64,000 nucleotides of DNA from Archivesica marissinica (taxonomy: Eukaryota; Mollusca; Bivalvia; Venerida; Vesicomyidae), in assembly GCA_014843695.1 (NCBI GenBank), contig CM026400.1:32431500-32495499 (forward strand), in the 5' to 3' direction. The notes below the pieces were generated by a model that had not been told where the DNA came from, did no database searches, and saw only the letters and a program-made list of their open reading frames with translations. The position numbers were made by a program, and so were the translations under genes. Shown piece after piece: positions 1 through 10,975 of the stretch; the stretch's first letter is position 1; every line of letters begins with the position of its first letter.

Positions 1-2230
1 CGATGGAGATGGCACTAGGGCAGGGATGGTACTATCGATGGAGATGGCACTATGGCAGGGATGGTACTATCGATGGAGATGGCACTATGGTGGGGATGGT
101 ACTATCGACGGAGTTAGCACTATGGTGGGGATGGTACTATCGATGGAGATGGCACTATGGTGGGGATGGTACTATCGACGGAGTTAGCACTATGGTGGGG
201 ATGGTACTATCGATGGAGATGGCACTATGGCGGGATGACACTATCGATGGAGATGGCACTATGGCGGGGATGGTACTATCGATGGAGATGGCACTATGGC
301 TGGGATGGCACTATTGATGGAGATGGCACTATGGCTGGGATGGTACTATTGATGGAGATGACACTATGGCGGGGATGGACTATCGACGGAGATGGCACTA
401 TAGTGGGGATGGTACTATCGATGGAGATGGCACTATGGCGGGGATGGTACTATCGATGGAGATGGCACTATGGCAGGGATGGTACTATCGATGGAGATGG
501 CACTATGGTGGGGATGGTACTATCGACGGAGTTAGCACTATGGTGGGGATGGTACTATCGACGGAGTTAGCACTATGACGGGGATGGTACTATCGATGGA
601 GATGGCACTATGGCGGGGATGGTACTATCGATGGAGATGGCACTATGGCGGGGATGGTACTATCGATGGAGATGGCACTATGGCGGGGATGGTACTATCG
701 ATGGAGATGGCACTAGGGCAGGGATGGTACTATCGATGGAGATGGCACTATGGCAGGGATGGTACTATCGATGGAGATGGCACTATGGTGGGGATGGTAC
801 TATCGACGGAGTTAGCACTATGGTGGGGATGGTACTATCGATGGAGATGGCACTATGGTGGGGATGGTACTATCGACGGAGTTAGCACTATGGTGGGGAT
901 GGTACTATCGATTAGATGGCACTATGGTGGGGATGGTACTATCGACGGAGTTAGCACTATGGTGGGGATGGTACTATCGATGGAGTTAGCACTATGGCGG
1001 GGATGGTACTATCAATGGAGATGGCACTATGGCAGGGATGGTACTATTGATGGAGATGGCACTGTGGTGGGGATGGTACTATCGACGGAGTTAGCACTAT
1101 GGTGGGGATGGTACTATCGATGGAGATAGCACTATGGCTGGGATGGCACTATTGATGGAGATGGCACTATGGCTGGGATGGCACTATTGATGGAGATGAC
1201 ACTATGGCGGGGATGGACTATCGACGGAGATGGCACTATGGTGGGGATGGTACTATCGATGGAGATGGCACTATGGTGGGGATGGTACTATCGATGGAGA
1301 TGGCACTATGGCAGGGATGGTACTATCGATGGAGATGGCACTATGGTGGGGATGGTACTATCGACGGAGTTAGCACTATGGTGGGGATGGTACTATCGAT
1401 GGAGATGGCACTATGGCGGGATGACACTATCGATGGAGATGGCACTATGGCGGGGATGGTACTATCGATGGAGATGGCACTATGGCTGGGATGGCACTAT
1501 TGATGGAGATGGCACTATGGCTGGGATGGTACTATTGATGGAGATGACACTATGGCGGGGATGGACTATCGACGGAGATGGCACTATAGTGGGGATGGTA
1601 CTATCGATGGAGATGGCACTATGGCGGGGATGGTACTATCGATGGAGATGGCACTATGGCAGGGATGGTACTATCGATGGAGATGGCACTATGGTGGGGA
1701 TGGTACTATCGACGGAGTTAGCACTATGGTGGGGATGGTACTATCGACGGAGTTAGCACTATGACGGGGATGGTACTATCGATGGAGATGGCACTATGGC
1801 GGGGATGGTACTATCGATGGAGATGGCACTATGGCGGGGATGGTACTATCGATGGAGATGGCACTATGGCGGGGATGGTACTATCGATGGAGATGGCACT
1901 AGGGCAGGGATGGTACTATCGATGGAGATGGCACTATGGCAGGGATGGTACTATCGATGGAGATGGCACTATGGTGGGGATGGTACTATCGACGGAGTTA
2001 GCACTATGGTGGGGATGGTACTATCGATGGAGATGGCACTATGGTGGGGATGGTACTATCGACGGAGTTAGCACTATGGTGGGGATGGTACTATCGATTA
2101 GATGGCACTATGGTGGGGATGGTACTATCGACGGAGTTAGCACTATGGTGGGGATGGTACTATCGATGGAGTTAGCACTATGGCGGGGATGGTACTATCG
2201 ATTAGATGGCACTATGGCGGGATGACACAT
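1..2230. repeat. 35-bp minisatellite with 1.19-kb higher-order repeat
   Basis: About 63 units of 35 bp. Each is built from two related halves, GATGGTACTATCGATGGA and GATGGCACTATGGTGGG. Variants include GACGGAGTTAGCAC, TATTGATGG and shortened units. The order of variants between about 60 and 1010 recurs at +1186 bp (about 1246-2196), so roughly 34-unit blocks were duplicated as a piece. The array continues past the left edge. Stop-free frames give long artificial ORFs (repeats of WYYRWRWHYG) that are not genes. Confidence 0.95.
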
Positions 2231-2417
2231 CAGCAGGGATGACGCTATCAGTGAGGATGGCACTATCGGCACGGCGGAGATGGCGCACTGTGGAGATGGC
2301 ACTACAGGGACAGATCAGCAGTAAATCCCTGTCATCTCATCCTAACAATCTCTACCATGTGCAATCCTTGCGGTTTGTGGCATGGTTACAAATAACATGT
2401 GCCTAAAAACAGCTTAG

Positions 2418-2612
2418 GTTATATGGCCACTCTCCAGCTAATTACTGGTGGAGGAAGACCCGGGTGTATTTCATGCACAGACGTGTACCCGGGTAGAACC
2501 AGCAACCTGGCACAAGTCCCGGGATAGATTCCTCACATGACATAATTCAACACTCGCAGTGGGATTCGAACCTACAGCGATGCGAGGCAAGTAAGCCTCT
2601 GCAGCTCCACGA
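2418..2612 (-). repeat. S4 SINE-like copy
   Basis: The copy shares TATGGC-ACTCTCCAGC, GGTGGAGGAAGACC, GGTAGAAC and GGGATTCGAACCTACAGCGATG with 24797-24992, 57629-57807 and 60415-60635. On the minus strand the last motif is an RNA polymerase III B-box-like sequence, and the better-preserved copies also carry an A box (TGGCATAGTGGC). It is therefore probably tRNA-derived. Confidence 0.7.
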
Positions 2613-2704
2613 CTTGTGAATTGCAATTATATAGGCAACACACAGTGACAACTTTAGTGTCACAAACTGTTCACTAGCCCAAGCCCGAGATCTAAACACA
2701 ACAG

Positions 2705-2944
2705 TGGAAGTCGTAATAGCGCAGTGGATGCGCGTTCGCTTCAGGTGCGAAAGGTCCGGAGTTCGAGCCCCGCTGGAGCCGTTACGATTGTGCCCCTAGG
2801 CAAGGCATTTAATTTCCATGTTGCCTCTTCTCTCTCCCTCGTGGCGATGGATTCCATCAGGAATGAGGTCTCGAGAGTGATTAATATAAGTTATAAGAAC
2901 TTGTTTCACAATCGAGCTAAAATAAATTTGTATAAACTAAACTA
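2705..2944 (+). repeat. S1 tRNA-derived SINE, nearly full length
   Basis: The head has an A box TAGCGCAGTGGA and a B box GAGTTCGAGCCCC. A 5-bp anticodon-like stem TTCGC/GCGAA encloses TTCAGGT (anticodon position CAG). The body contains GGCAAGGCATTTAA, CTCCCTCGTGGCGATGG and GGAATGAGGTCTCGAG. The 3' end is AATAAATTTGTATAAACTAAAC. The family recurs at 38851, 45037, 46637, 49549 and 55255, with diverged relatives at 15176, 42577, 48517 and 52611. It lies 43 bp from the EVI5 exon at 2988. Confidence 0.85.
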
Positions 2945-2987
2945 AACACAACACACATTACTGAAATACATGTACACGCTACCTTAC

Positions 2988-3041
2988 CTTCTCTAAATTA
3001 TCGATGCGCTGTCGTAGAAGTCTGTTTTCAGTACGCAATCT
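2988..3041 (-). CDS. EVI5: EVI5-like Rab GAP, second coiled-coil exon
   Basis: The exon is 54 nt, 18 codons, phase 0 at both ends. The acceptor is TTTTTTCAG and the donor GTAAGG (2987-2982). The translation is RLRTENRLLRQRIDNLEK. The EVI5 family has RLRTENRLLKQRIETLEK at this point, directly after the residues of the 6074-6134 exon, so the identity and order are secure. The segment is coiled coil. The following exon (in vertebrates the one with ESASLADRL or GQVTRAQEAEENY) was looked for in 1-2987 and is not there, so it lies beyond the left edge. Confidence 0.94.
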
Positions 3042-3534
3042 CTGAAAAAAGACATTTTTTTATGGATGCATAAAATAAACAGAAAATTCATAATACATAA
3101 TGAAAAAACAGGAATATAACACAATAATACATTAAATAGTGCCAAACAAAAATGATCTCATTATTAATGAACAGTCTGCAGAAGATATGATCTACTGTGA
3201 AATCAATAGACTGCAATATAAGCAATACACCATACCAGCTCCATTCTGTCTAATTTATAGTATTTCCAATCAGAATCAAGCTATAGCCGAGCATAGCAGG
3301 GAATCCGATGTAGAAACAAGTCGAAACATTCTAAATGTCAGATGACACATATCTACCTCTAATGCCATTGAGGTTGAGTGTAATCAGACACTCTTCACTG
3401 TCGCCAAATTACAGTCATTAGTTATTAAAGTTATTTTAAACATTTTCAAAATCGCACATAAATCATTGATAATTTTCTACAACAAGTTTCACTGGAGTGT
3501 GCAATAAGAATTATTAGGCTTAAGTGACTGTCAA

Positions 3535-3910
3535 TAATTAGTTAGTTGCAGTTGATATTTAGTTAGTAGTGGTTGATAATTGGTTAGTAGCTGTTGATAA
3601 TTTCTTAGATGCTATTGATATTTAGTTAGTTGCTGTTGAAAATGTCTTAGTTGCTATCGATAATTGGTTAATTGCTGTTGATAATTGGTCAGTTGCTGTT
3701 GATAATTGGTTAGTTGCTGTTGAAAATGTCTTAGTTGCTGTTGATAATTAGTTAGTTGCTGTTGATATTTAGTTAGTTGCTGTTGAAAATGTCTTAGTTG
3801 CTGTCGATAATTGGTTAATTGCTGTTGATAATTGGTCAGTTGCTGACATTATGTGGTTATTTGCTGTTGATAATTGGTTAGTTGATGTTGATAATTGGCT
3901 AAATGCTGTA
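3535..3910. repeat. 21-bp tandem array
   Basis: About 17 diverged units of TTAGTTGCTGTTGATAATTG(G), with a GAAAATGTC variant that recurs in a pattern suggesting small block duplications. Confidence 0.85.
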
Positions 3911-4445
3911 TTGCCATATTATGTGACCTTGATGTTGACCTTTCAATGAAATCAGCTCAGCAATGACAAATTGTTTGCGGTTTTTCCCCCAAACTCCAAC
4001 AGACTCAATCAATACAGACATTGCAAACACAGTAATTGAACAGTCACATGAAATCTGCTGTATTTGAAGACACAAATCAATTGCAGCGATATTGATTTCA
4101 CCTGGTAACAGCCAAGCATGTACAGGGACGGTAGTGATTCATGCCAAGAACTGTCTCCTGTCAATATCCCAGTTAACATTACGCCAATACAGGGTAGTGA
4201 GTGATTCAGGTGGGAGAATGAAACCAATACACCCATTTTACACCCATTACAGGTCTAGACAACAGTAATGAAACCTATCCAGGTATTGGTAGCACTTTCC
4301 CTTCATTTAAAACTGAATAATTAATCATTTGTAATTAACACTGTGTACATTGTAAATGGTGAAATGATGCTCAATTGGCGGGTAATATAACCCGAGATCA
4401 TAATGTACAATAATACACACATGATCAGGGTTATAATAATACACA

Positions 4446-5780
4446 CAGACGGATCTGTAGTCCAGTGGTTAACACGTTGGACTGGTAATCCAGGGATCGC
4501 AGGTTCGATCCCCCGTCTGATCCTAATAAAATTAACAGTCTTTCAGATTGGACATTAAACCGATGTCTCGTGTCGGTGCTTTACACCGTGCACGTAAAAG
4601 AACCAGAGGAGACACTGGAATGGGTGGATCTGTAGTCCAGTGGTTAACACGTTGGACTGGTAATCCAGGGATCGCAGGTTCGATCCCCCGTCTGATCCTA
4701 ATAAAATTAACAGTCTTTCAGATTGGACTTTAAACCAAGGTCTCGTGTCGGTGCTTTACACTGTGCACGTAAAAGAACCAGAGGAGACTTTGGAATGGGT
4801 GGATCTGTAGTCCAGTGGTTAACACGTTGGACTGGTAATCCAGGGATCGCAGGTTCGATCCCCCGTCTGATCCTAATAAAATTAACAGTCTTTCAGATTG
4901 GACTTTAAACCAAGGTCTCGTGTCGGTGCTTTACACTGTGCACGTAAAAGAACCAGAGGAGACTTTGGAATGGGTGGATCTGTAGTCCAGTGGTTAACAC
5001 GTTGGACTGGTAATCCAGGGATCGCAGGTTCGATCCCCCGTCTGATCCTAATAAAATTAACAGTCTTTCAGATTGGACTTTAAACCAAGGTCTCGTGTCG
5101 GTGCTTTACACTGTGCACGTAAAAGAACCAGAGGAGACTTTGGAATGGGTGGATCTGTAGTCCAGTGGTTAACACGTTGGACTGGTAATCCAGGGATCGC
5201 AGGTTCGATCCCCCGTCTGATCCTAATAAAATTAACAGTCTTTCAGATTGGACTTTAAACCAAGGTCTCGTGTCGGTGCTTTACACTGTGCACGTAAAAG
5301 AACCAGAGGAGACTTTGGAATGGGTGGATCTGTAGTCCAGTGGTTAACACGTTGGACTGGTAATCCAGGGATCGCAGGTTCGATCCCCCGTCTGATCCTA
5401 ATAAAATTAACAGTCTTTCATATGGTACTTTAAACCAAGGTCTCGTGTCGGTGCTTTACACCGTGCACGTAAAAGAACCAGAGGAGACTCTGGAATGGGT
5501 GGATCTGTAGTCCAGTGGTTAACACGTTGGACTGATAATCCAGGGATCGCAGGTTCGATCCCCCGTCTGATCCTAATAAAAAACAGTCTTTCAGATTGGA
5601 CTGTAAACCGAGGTCTCGTGTCGGTGCTTTACACTGTGCACGTAAAAGAACAAGAGGAGACACTGGATGGATCTCTGTCTGTATCATTGCACTATCCTCC
5701 AAAAATCTAAAATGACTAATCTCTTCAGGAGGAGTCACTGATATGGGAAGCCGGTAGCGACGATAAATAATCACATAAAC
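4446..5780 (+). repeat. S2 SINE with seven tandem tRNA-Thr-like heads (175-bp units)
   Basis: GGATCTGTAGTCCAGTGG starts at 4451, 4626, 4801, 4976, 5151, 5326 and 5501, exactly 175 bp apart. Each unit holds a 73-nt tRNA-like head followed by about 100 nt of SINE body (ACAGTCTTTCAGATTGG, GTCTCGTGTCGGTGC, GTGCACGTAAAAGAACCAG). The head has an A box TGTAGTCCAGTGG and a B box AGGTTCGATCC. Its anticodon-like loop is CTGGTAA between TTGGA and TCCAG, so the anticodon would be GGT (Thr). Only the last unit continues into the normal 3' tail (GGCGTCGCTCATATGGG-type region, GCGACGATAAATAA). Units 2-6 are almost identical. Confidence 0.92.
4451..4523 (+). ncRNA. tRNA-Thr(GGT)-like SINE head
   Basis: This is the first of seven heads. 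It has A and B boxes and an anticodon stem-loop (loop CTGGTAA). The acceptor pairing is only partly kept (GGATC with GATCC) and the T stem is poor, so it is a tRNA-derived Pol III promoter rather than a convincing functional tRNA. Confidence 0.5.
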
Positions 5781-5806
5781 ATCAATATATTTCACCTGGT
5801 CAGTCA

Positions 5807-5948
5807 TTCATGTGGGAGAAAACCGGCGTACCCGGAGAAAACCCACCTGTCCGATCTGGCAACCACCGTACCATCTCACATACTTCCCAGGTCCGAGGAT
5901 CGAACCCGGGTTGCATTGGTGAGAAGTGATCGCGCTAAACACTGTGCT
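5807..5948 (-). repeat. S5 SINE-like copy
   Basis: Shares GTGGGAG-AAACCGG, ACCCACCTGTCCGATCTGGC, CCACCGTACCATCTCACATA and GAGGATCGAACCCGGGTTGC with 17671-17898, 39400-39573 and the split copy 60977-61520. The minus strand of GGATCGAACCC is a B box, so a tRNA origin is likely. Confidence 0.75.
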
Positions 5949-6073
5949 TGCAAAGCAATATTGTAGCAATTTGACCAAACCCAAAAACAGCTGAACTACG
6001 GACAGATCGTTGTAAAAATAAATAAAGTTTAAACTTAAATTACGGTATCCTCCCAAGTTATATTCCTACCTAC

Positions 6074-6134
6074 CCGTAACTCTATTTGATCTTCGTTTTC
6101 TTTGCTCTTTAAAGCCGTGTATTCTTTTTCTAAT
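6074..6134 (-). CDS. EVI5: EVI5-like Rab GAP, first coiled-coil exon
   Basis: This 61-nt exon is too short for ORF searches. On the minus strand a TTTCAG acceptor is followed by A (completing the Arg codon of the previous exon). The next 20 codons read LEKEYTALKSKENEDQIELR, then comes a GTAGGT donor. EVI5 and EVI5L have LEKEY followed by a K-K-E-E-Q-E pattern immediately after the TBC domain, so the match is position by position. The charged, leucine-spaced sequence is the beginning of the long C-terminal coiled coil. It is separated from the preceding exon by 54.6 kb (6135-60763), and phase 2 is preserved across that distance, which argues that no coding exon is missing between them. Confidence 0.92.
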
Positions 6135-6246
6135 CTGAAATTAAACAAGCAAATTGAAAAATCATTCAAAAACAACAAAAGACCGAAGAAGGTAGAACAG
6201 CACTGGTTTCTGCCACAAGTAGAGTAGAGTAAACCGGGGGAAGATT

Positions 6247-6507
6247 ATGTTATGTTATATTTCGGGTTTTACGCCTGCATCAGCACCATTTTGGGCTATA
6301 TCGCCGGTGGGCAGTTTACCTAACAACACCTTCCTGGGCAGGCTCCAGCGGTTAACCAGTACTTGGGTGCACCAACCTCCGTAAGAAACTGCCAACTTTT
6401 TCATATAAATGAGACACGGTTTGAGCGGGGCTCGAACCCATGACCATCATCAGTGATGATAGGTTACAGTGGAATACAAGTCAGCGACTGTAACCACGGA
6501 GGCGGAC
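6247..6507 (-). repeat. S3 tRNA-derived SINE copy
   Basis: About 262 bp in the orientation ATGTTATATTTCGGGTTTTA to CGGAGGCGGAC. On the minus strand the head reads GTCCGCCTCCGTGGTCGAGTG (A box) and later the B box GGGTTCGAGCCCCGC. Other copies are at 9424, 26119, 27805, 37889, 51415 and 63137. It lies about 110 bp upstream (in transcription sense) of the EVI5 exon at 6074. Confidence 0.85.
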
Positions 6508-6602
6508 TCTAATGTGCTGTAGCGTACTCCAAGGTCCGCAACTGAATGGTCACAAGCCCAGTGCTCCACAACTACATGTGCATGGTAATATGTTACTGCA
6601 GC

Positions 6603-6897
6603 TAGCCCACTTTAACCTATGCAGGGAGTTAGGCCCACAATTTTGGGATAAGTGAAAAAGTGCATGATTGCATCAACTAATGGTATTATTTAATAGATTT
6701 CAGTTAAAATACACCAATACAACATTTGAATAGAAGGGAGTGCTTTACAATGGCCAGTGTATCTTACTGGACAATATTTTGTCAGAAATTTGTAAAAAAG
6801 GGGGAAGTGGTGAATTTGAAGAGAAGTGGCCCTTGGGGCGAAGTCAGGATCCCAGGAGTGACTATTTCTGCCCTTGCCTCCCTCTAGATTGAGCCCT
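6603..6897. repeat. M5 hAT-like element, diverged copy
   Basis: Shares AAGTG-AAAAGTGCA-GAT, TACAACATTTGAATAGAAGG, GAGTGCTTTA-AATGG and CTGCCC--GCCTCCCTCTA with the copies at 7384-7670, 15746-16033 and 61125-61443. Confidence 0.65.
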
Positions 6898-7383
6898 GCT
6901 ACTACTACATGTATTAATATACCTGCTATTTCAATCAGTCAACATAGACATCAATATCATAAATCAAACATAATTTACATCTAAGGCAAATAATGATGCT
7001 TTTATGATAAGAAATTGACAATTTTGGCTATCATTTTAACATTTTCGAGCTTTAATAACAAAAAAACCTAATCTCTTTATTCATGCGATCAATCCAACAT
7101 TAATATCAGCCTGAATCCACACAAGAGTATCTCTGTATCTCTGATCATGCGCCCATGATCCTTGAAATTCACAAGTCAAATATTGAAAATCAAGCAAGTC
7201 AAATGTTAAACTGACAACAATGTTATCACAAATACGATTTTACGTTTAATTGCGTGCGAATTCTGAATAGGAAAATAAAAACTAAATGCCTGGATTGAAA
7301 GAGCACGAGTGTGTAAGACATGTCTCATAGGGGGCATGTGAGGGGGCACGTGAGGGGTGGGGGGGCAATGTTGCCCTTAAGAG
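6898..7383. other. AT-rich stretch without recognised features
   Basis: I see no ORF, repeat or exon similarity here, apart from a G-rich run near 7340-7365. Confidence 0.5.
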
Positions 7384-7670
7384 CAGGGTTCATTCTAGGT
7401 CAGAATTTTGAGTAAGTTTAGAAGTGAGAAAGCGCACGATCGCGTCCTTAAATGGTGTTATTTAATCAATTTCAACAAAATATGGTTAAAATGCACAGTA
7501 TGACCATTAAATACAACATTTGAATAGAAGGAGTGCTTTATAATGGGCCAGTGTATTTTACTGGACACAATTTTGTATGAAAATTGTAAAAAACAAATAA
7601 AATATTTAGGGAGAAGTGGGGTCCCCAGAGGGGACTATTCTGCCCAAATCTCCCTCTAAACTGATCCCTG
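7384..7670. mobile_element. M5 hAT-like MITE
   Basis: Begins CAGGGTTCATTCTAGGTCAG and ends GATCCCTG. The interior matches other M5 copies (CGATCGCGTCCTTAAATGG, TACAACATTTGAATAGAAGG, GCCAGTGTATTTTACTGGAC). No coding capacity. Confidence 0.7.
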
Positions 7671-7727
7671 AAGAGCACACAAATGTATTCAAGTTGGTTA
7701 TGTTTTCACCATAGTGCCAAATTTCAC

Positions 7728-7976
7728 TTAACCCATTTGATTCTGGATACCGTTCAAACAGTATTTGCAAAGAACAAAGAGAGCCAGATCAGCTGCCACG
7801 GAACGTTCCATCTGATCAGGCTCTATGCTGTTTGCTATTCAGATGATCTTGCTAACACACTTGGCTATGTAGCAAATAACATAGATCCTGATCTGCACGC
7901 AGCGTCACGCTGCGGCTGATCTGGATCTATGTTCTTTGCAAAAGCCTTTAAAGGTATCCAGAATGAAATGGGTTAA
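7728..7976. mobile_element. M2b TTAA MITE, complete
   Basis: The ends are TTAACCCATTTGATTCTGGA and the inverse TCCAGAATGAAATGGGTTAA, so the terminal inverted repeats begin TTAACCC. Inside are two hairpins: GCCAGATCAG paired with CTGATCAGGC, and CATAGATCCTGATC paired with GATCTGGATCTATG. Other M2b copies are 46360-46605 and 50770-51016. No coding capacity. Confidence 0.85.
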
Positions 7977-8454
7977 TAACTGTGATTATTATTCTTCTTT
8001 GTGTTACACAAACACTTGGAACGAGGTGTCCCCTAGGGTTCCAAGAGTTGACAAAGACAATTTTCTCCTGCGCAATAATCAAGATTTCATATAGGGTTTA
8101 TATATTCTAGAGTGGAAAAAAGTGCAAGGGCAGAGAGACATGGTGCAGCAAAGGGAGTATGTGCGGGAGGGGGTATTTGGGGGTTACCCCCCTAGAACAT
8201 TTTGCTAACTTACAAACTCTAGTTTTATATAGGTCTGTCCGCCCGAATGCACTCACCTGTTGAGGCTTATTTAAAACAAAAAAAGCAAATGGGCGGGGGT
8301 TTAAGGGTGGAGCTAAAAGGGTTTGCTAAAAAGGGGCAGGGCGGGGTGGCCTGTCATCCCGTTCTAGAAAAACCCTACGCTATCATTCAGAGAAAGAATT
8401 CTAAACTTTCTGTTTTATATTTTATTGAAACATAATAAGTGCCACCTCTCCAGA
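7977..8454. other. Unique sequence without recognised features
   Basis: Contains G-rich runs (8166-8195, 8292-8350). A 62-codon frame here resembles no protein I know. Confidence 0.4.
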
Positions 8455-8830
8455 CACAGCCCCTAGTACTGCCCCCCCCAGCATAGCCCCCACTGGGACA
8501 GCCGCAGCCCCTGCACCAGCATAGCCCCCACCGGGACAGCCACAGCCCCTGCACCGCCCCCGGCATAGCCCCCACTGGGACAGCCACAGCCCCTGCACCG
8601 CCCCCGGCATAGCCCCCACCGGGACAGCCACAGCCCCTGCACCGCCCCCCGGCATAGCCCCCACCGGGACAGCCACAGCCCCTGCACCGCCCTCCGGCAT
8701 AGCCCCCACCGTGACAGCCACAGCCCCTGCACCGCCATACCCCGCACCGCTACAGCCCCCAGATTAGCATCCCCCCCGACACAGTCCCCTACCAACAGCC
8801 TCTCCCGGCATAGCCCCCTCCCCCGGCACC
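8455..8830. repeat. 44-45-bp GC-rich array
   Basis: About eight units containing GGCATAGCCCCCACCGGGAC and AGCCACAGCCCCTGCACCGC. Very C-rich on the plus strand, in contrast to the AT-rich surroundings. Minus-strand frames are repeat artefacts. Confidence 0.9.
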
Positions 8831-9423
8831 ATACTGTCAGACAACAACAATCTCTCTAGTACATCTCATCATAACAAGATAAGATAAGATAATATAGATG
8901 CAACAATATACTCATTTTATAATATTATCATCAAAACAATTTACACAATGGATGGGACAATTAAGCCACAGACAAATACATCTAATTATGTATATTATCT
9001 AGTTATTCAGGAATATTGGTTTTAAACTATTGATCGAAACAGCTGTAAATATTCACGTTGATACATTCAAGTCAATACATCATTGCCTGCATCTCGGATG
9101 AAAATGCTTTCCATTTTGTCAGTGTATTTTGCAGTGCGTATGCAGCAAGTTAAATATCGACTAACGGCATGTCTGCCTCCCCCGGACATAGGAACGGTAT
9201 GACCTCATCCTGCACGATTGAAACTCTGGTTAAATGATGCTTGTTCCAATATCACGTGATTGGTTTTCATCAATTTATCTTGCTGAAAGTGGATTTCGGC
9301 TTAATATCAAAGCACTTGAAGCTACCACGCTACCACTGAGCTACTATGAGGGTAATACTGGGTGGAATCTGATACAACAAGACATCATTCTTTAAACTTG
9401 AAACATACTACAACTGGATATAT
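8831..9423. other. AT-rich stretch without recognised features
   Basis: Only short simple runs such as AAGATAAGATAAGATAA near 8876-8890 are visible. Confidence 0.4.
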
Positions 9424-9684
9424 ATGTTATATTTCGGGTTTAATGCCTGCATCAGCACTATTTTGGGCTATATCGCCGGCGGGCAGTTTACCTAACAACA
9501 CCTTTTCTGGGCAGGCTCCATCGGTTAACCAGTACTTATGTGCACCAACCTCCGTAAGAAACTGCCAACTTTTTCATATAAATGAGACACGGTTTGAGCG
9601 GGCTCGAACCCGTGACCATCAGTGATGATAGGTTACAGTGGTATACAAGTCAGCGACCGTAACCACTCGACCACGGAGGCAGAC
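9424..9684 (-). repeat. S3 tRNA-derived SINE copy
   Basis: Full-length copy with GGGCTATATCGCCGGCGGGC, GCACCAACCTCCGTAAGAAA, GGCTCGAACCCGTGACCATC (B box on the minus strand) and CTCGACCACGGAGGC (A-box end). Confidence 0.85.
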
Positions 9685-9850
9685 TAACTGCAACTGGTGG
9701 AAATATAAATTATTTGAATCGATTTTTCGATTTTACAGTCAAACCTGTGTTAAGCAGCCATCCAAGGGAGTGATGAAAAATGGCTGTTTAATCAAGGTAA
9801 TCAATTGCTAAAAACAAAAATGCCACATTGGGAATATTGTAACTGGCTGC

Positions 9851-10028
9851 TTAACCCATAACATGCCAATCACGACTACAGTCGCTTTTGCAAACAGCAT
9901 AGAGCCACAGATTACTCGTCTGAATAGCAAACAACATAGATCCTGATCAGACACAGCATTACGCGAGCTGACATGGATCTATGTTGTTTGCACATTCCGT
10001 CCAATTTATTCGACAGGTTAAGGGTTAA
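9851..10028. mobile_element. M2 TTAA MITE nested in M4
   Basis: Flanked by TTAA on both sides (9851-9854, 10025-10028). The ends are TTAACCCATAACATGCC and CAGGTTAAGGGTTAA. The core has TTTTGCAAACAGCATAGAGC and GGATCTATGTTGTTTGCA, the M2 hairpin modules. Shorter than the other copies. Confidence 0.85.
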
Positions 10029-10042
10029 TACAGGCTGGCTGC

Positions 10043-10975
10043 TTAACACTTTCAACACCACAGACCTCTAAATTGGCTTACAAAAAAGTGTAGATCCAGA
10101 TGAGCCGGCTCGCAACGAGCCGTCTCATCAGGATCTGCACTTTTTTCAAGTAATATAACTATTTTTAGAAAAATAATTACCCATTTTGATAAATGAACTG
10201 ATCCAAATGTAATTTTGTTATTAATTTATTGGTCTAAAAATATCATGGACCAGTCCATGTCAGTTACTTGGTGTTGAATGGGTTAATATCATGCACCAGT
10301 CCATGTCAGTTACTTGGTGTTGAATGGGTTAATATCATGACCAGTCCATGTCAGTTACTTGGTGTTGAATGGGTTAATATCATGCACCAGTCCATGTCAG
10401 TTACTTGGTGTTGAATGGGTTAAATATCATGCACCAGTCCATGTCAGTTACTTGGTGTTGAATGGGTTAAATATCATGCACCAGTCCATGTCAGTTACTT
10501 GGTGTTGAATGGGTTAAATATCATGCACCAGTCCATGTCAGTTACTTGGTGTTGAATGGGTTAAATATCATGCACCAGTCCATGTCAGTTACTTGGTGTT
10601 GAATGGGTTAAATATCATGCACCAGTCCATGTCAGTTACTTGGTGTTGATGGTTAAATCATGCACCAGTCCATGTCGTTACTTGGTGTGAATGGGTAAAT
10701 ATCATGCACCAGTCCATGTCAGTTACTTGGTGTTGAATGGGTTAATATCATGCACCAGTCCATGTCAGTTACTTGGTGTTGAATGGGTTAAATATCATGC
10801 ACCAGTCCATGTCAGTTATTGGTGTTGAATGGGTTAAAACATGCACAGTCCATGTCAGTTACTTGGTGTTGAATGGGTTAAATATCATGCACCAGTCCAT
10901 GTCAGTTACTTGGTGTTGAATGGGTTAAATATCATGCACCAGTCCATGTCAGTTACTTGGTGTTGAATGGGTTAA
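10043..10975 (+). mobile_element. M1 TTAA MITE nested in M4, with amplified right end
   Basis: Starts TTAACACTTTCAACACCACA and ends TTGGTGTTGAATGGGTTAA, with TTAA at both borders. The core holds AGTGTAGATCCAGATGAGCC, an inverted counterpart GGCTCGTTGCGAGCCGG-type hairpin, and AAATTACCCATTTTGATAAA. The right end is repeated in tandem (see 10229). Confidence 0.85.
10229..10975. repeat. 46/47-bp array made from M1 right end
   Basis: About 16 copies of ATCATGCACCAGTCCATGTC + AGTTACTTGGTGTTGAATGG + GTTAA. Each unit ends with the M1 terminus, including TTAA. Several units near 10646-10700 and 10815-10850 have single-base deletions. Confidence 0.93.

Larger units (their letters stand above)
3042..6073 (-). 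other. EVI5: 3.0-kb intron of EVI5-like gene
   Basis: The intron between the two coiled-coil exons contains a 21-bp repeat array (3535-3910), a seven-fold array of tRNA-like S2 heads (4446-5780) and an S5 copy (5807-5948). The stretches 3042-3534 and 3911-4445 are AT-rich and show nothing I recognise. Confidence 0.85.

Noticed and set aside
3..2225. Many overlapping ORFs with WYYRWRWHYG-type repeats
   Set aside because: Stop-free frames of the 35-bp array; several frames are open at once over the same bases.
1..2987. The next downstream EVI5 exon
   Set aside because: I looked on the minus strand for the family's next coiled-coil residues and found only the 35-bp array and SINE sequence; the exon must lie further left.
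4446..5575. Cluster of functional tRNA-Thr genes
   Set aside because: Acceptor and T-stem pairing is poor, each head is joined to SINE body sequence, and the spacing equals the SINE unit. They are tRNA-derived SINE heads.
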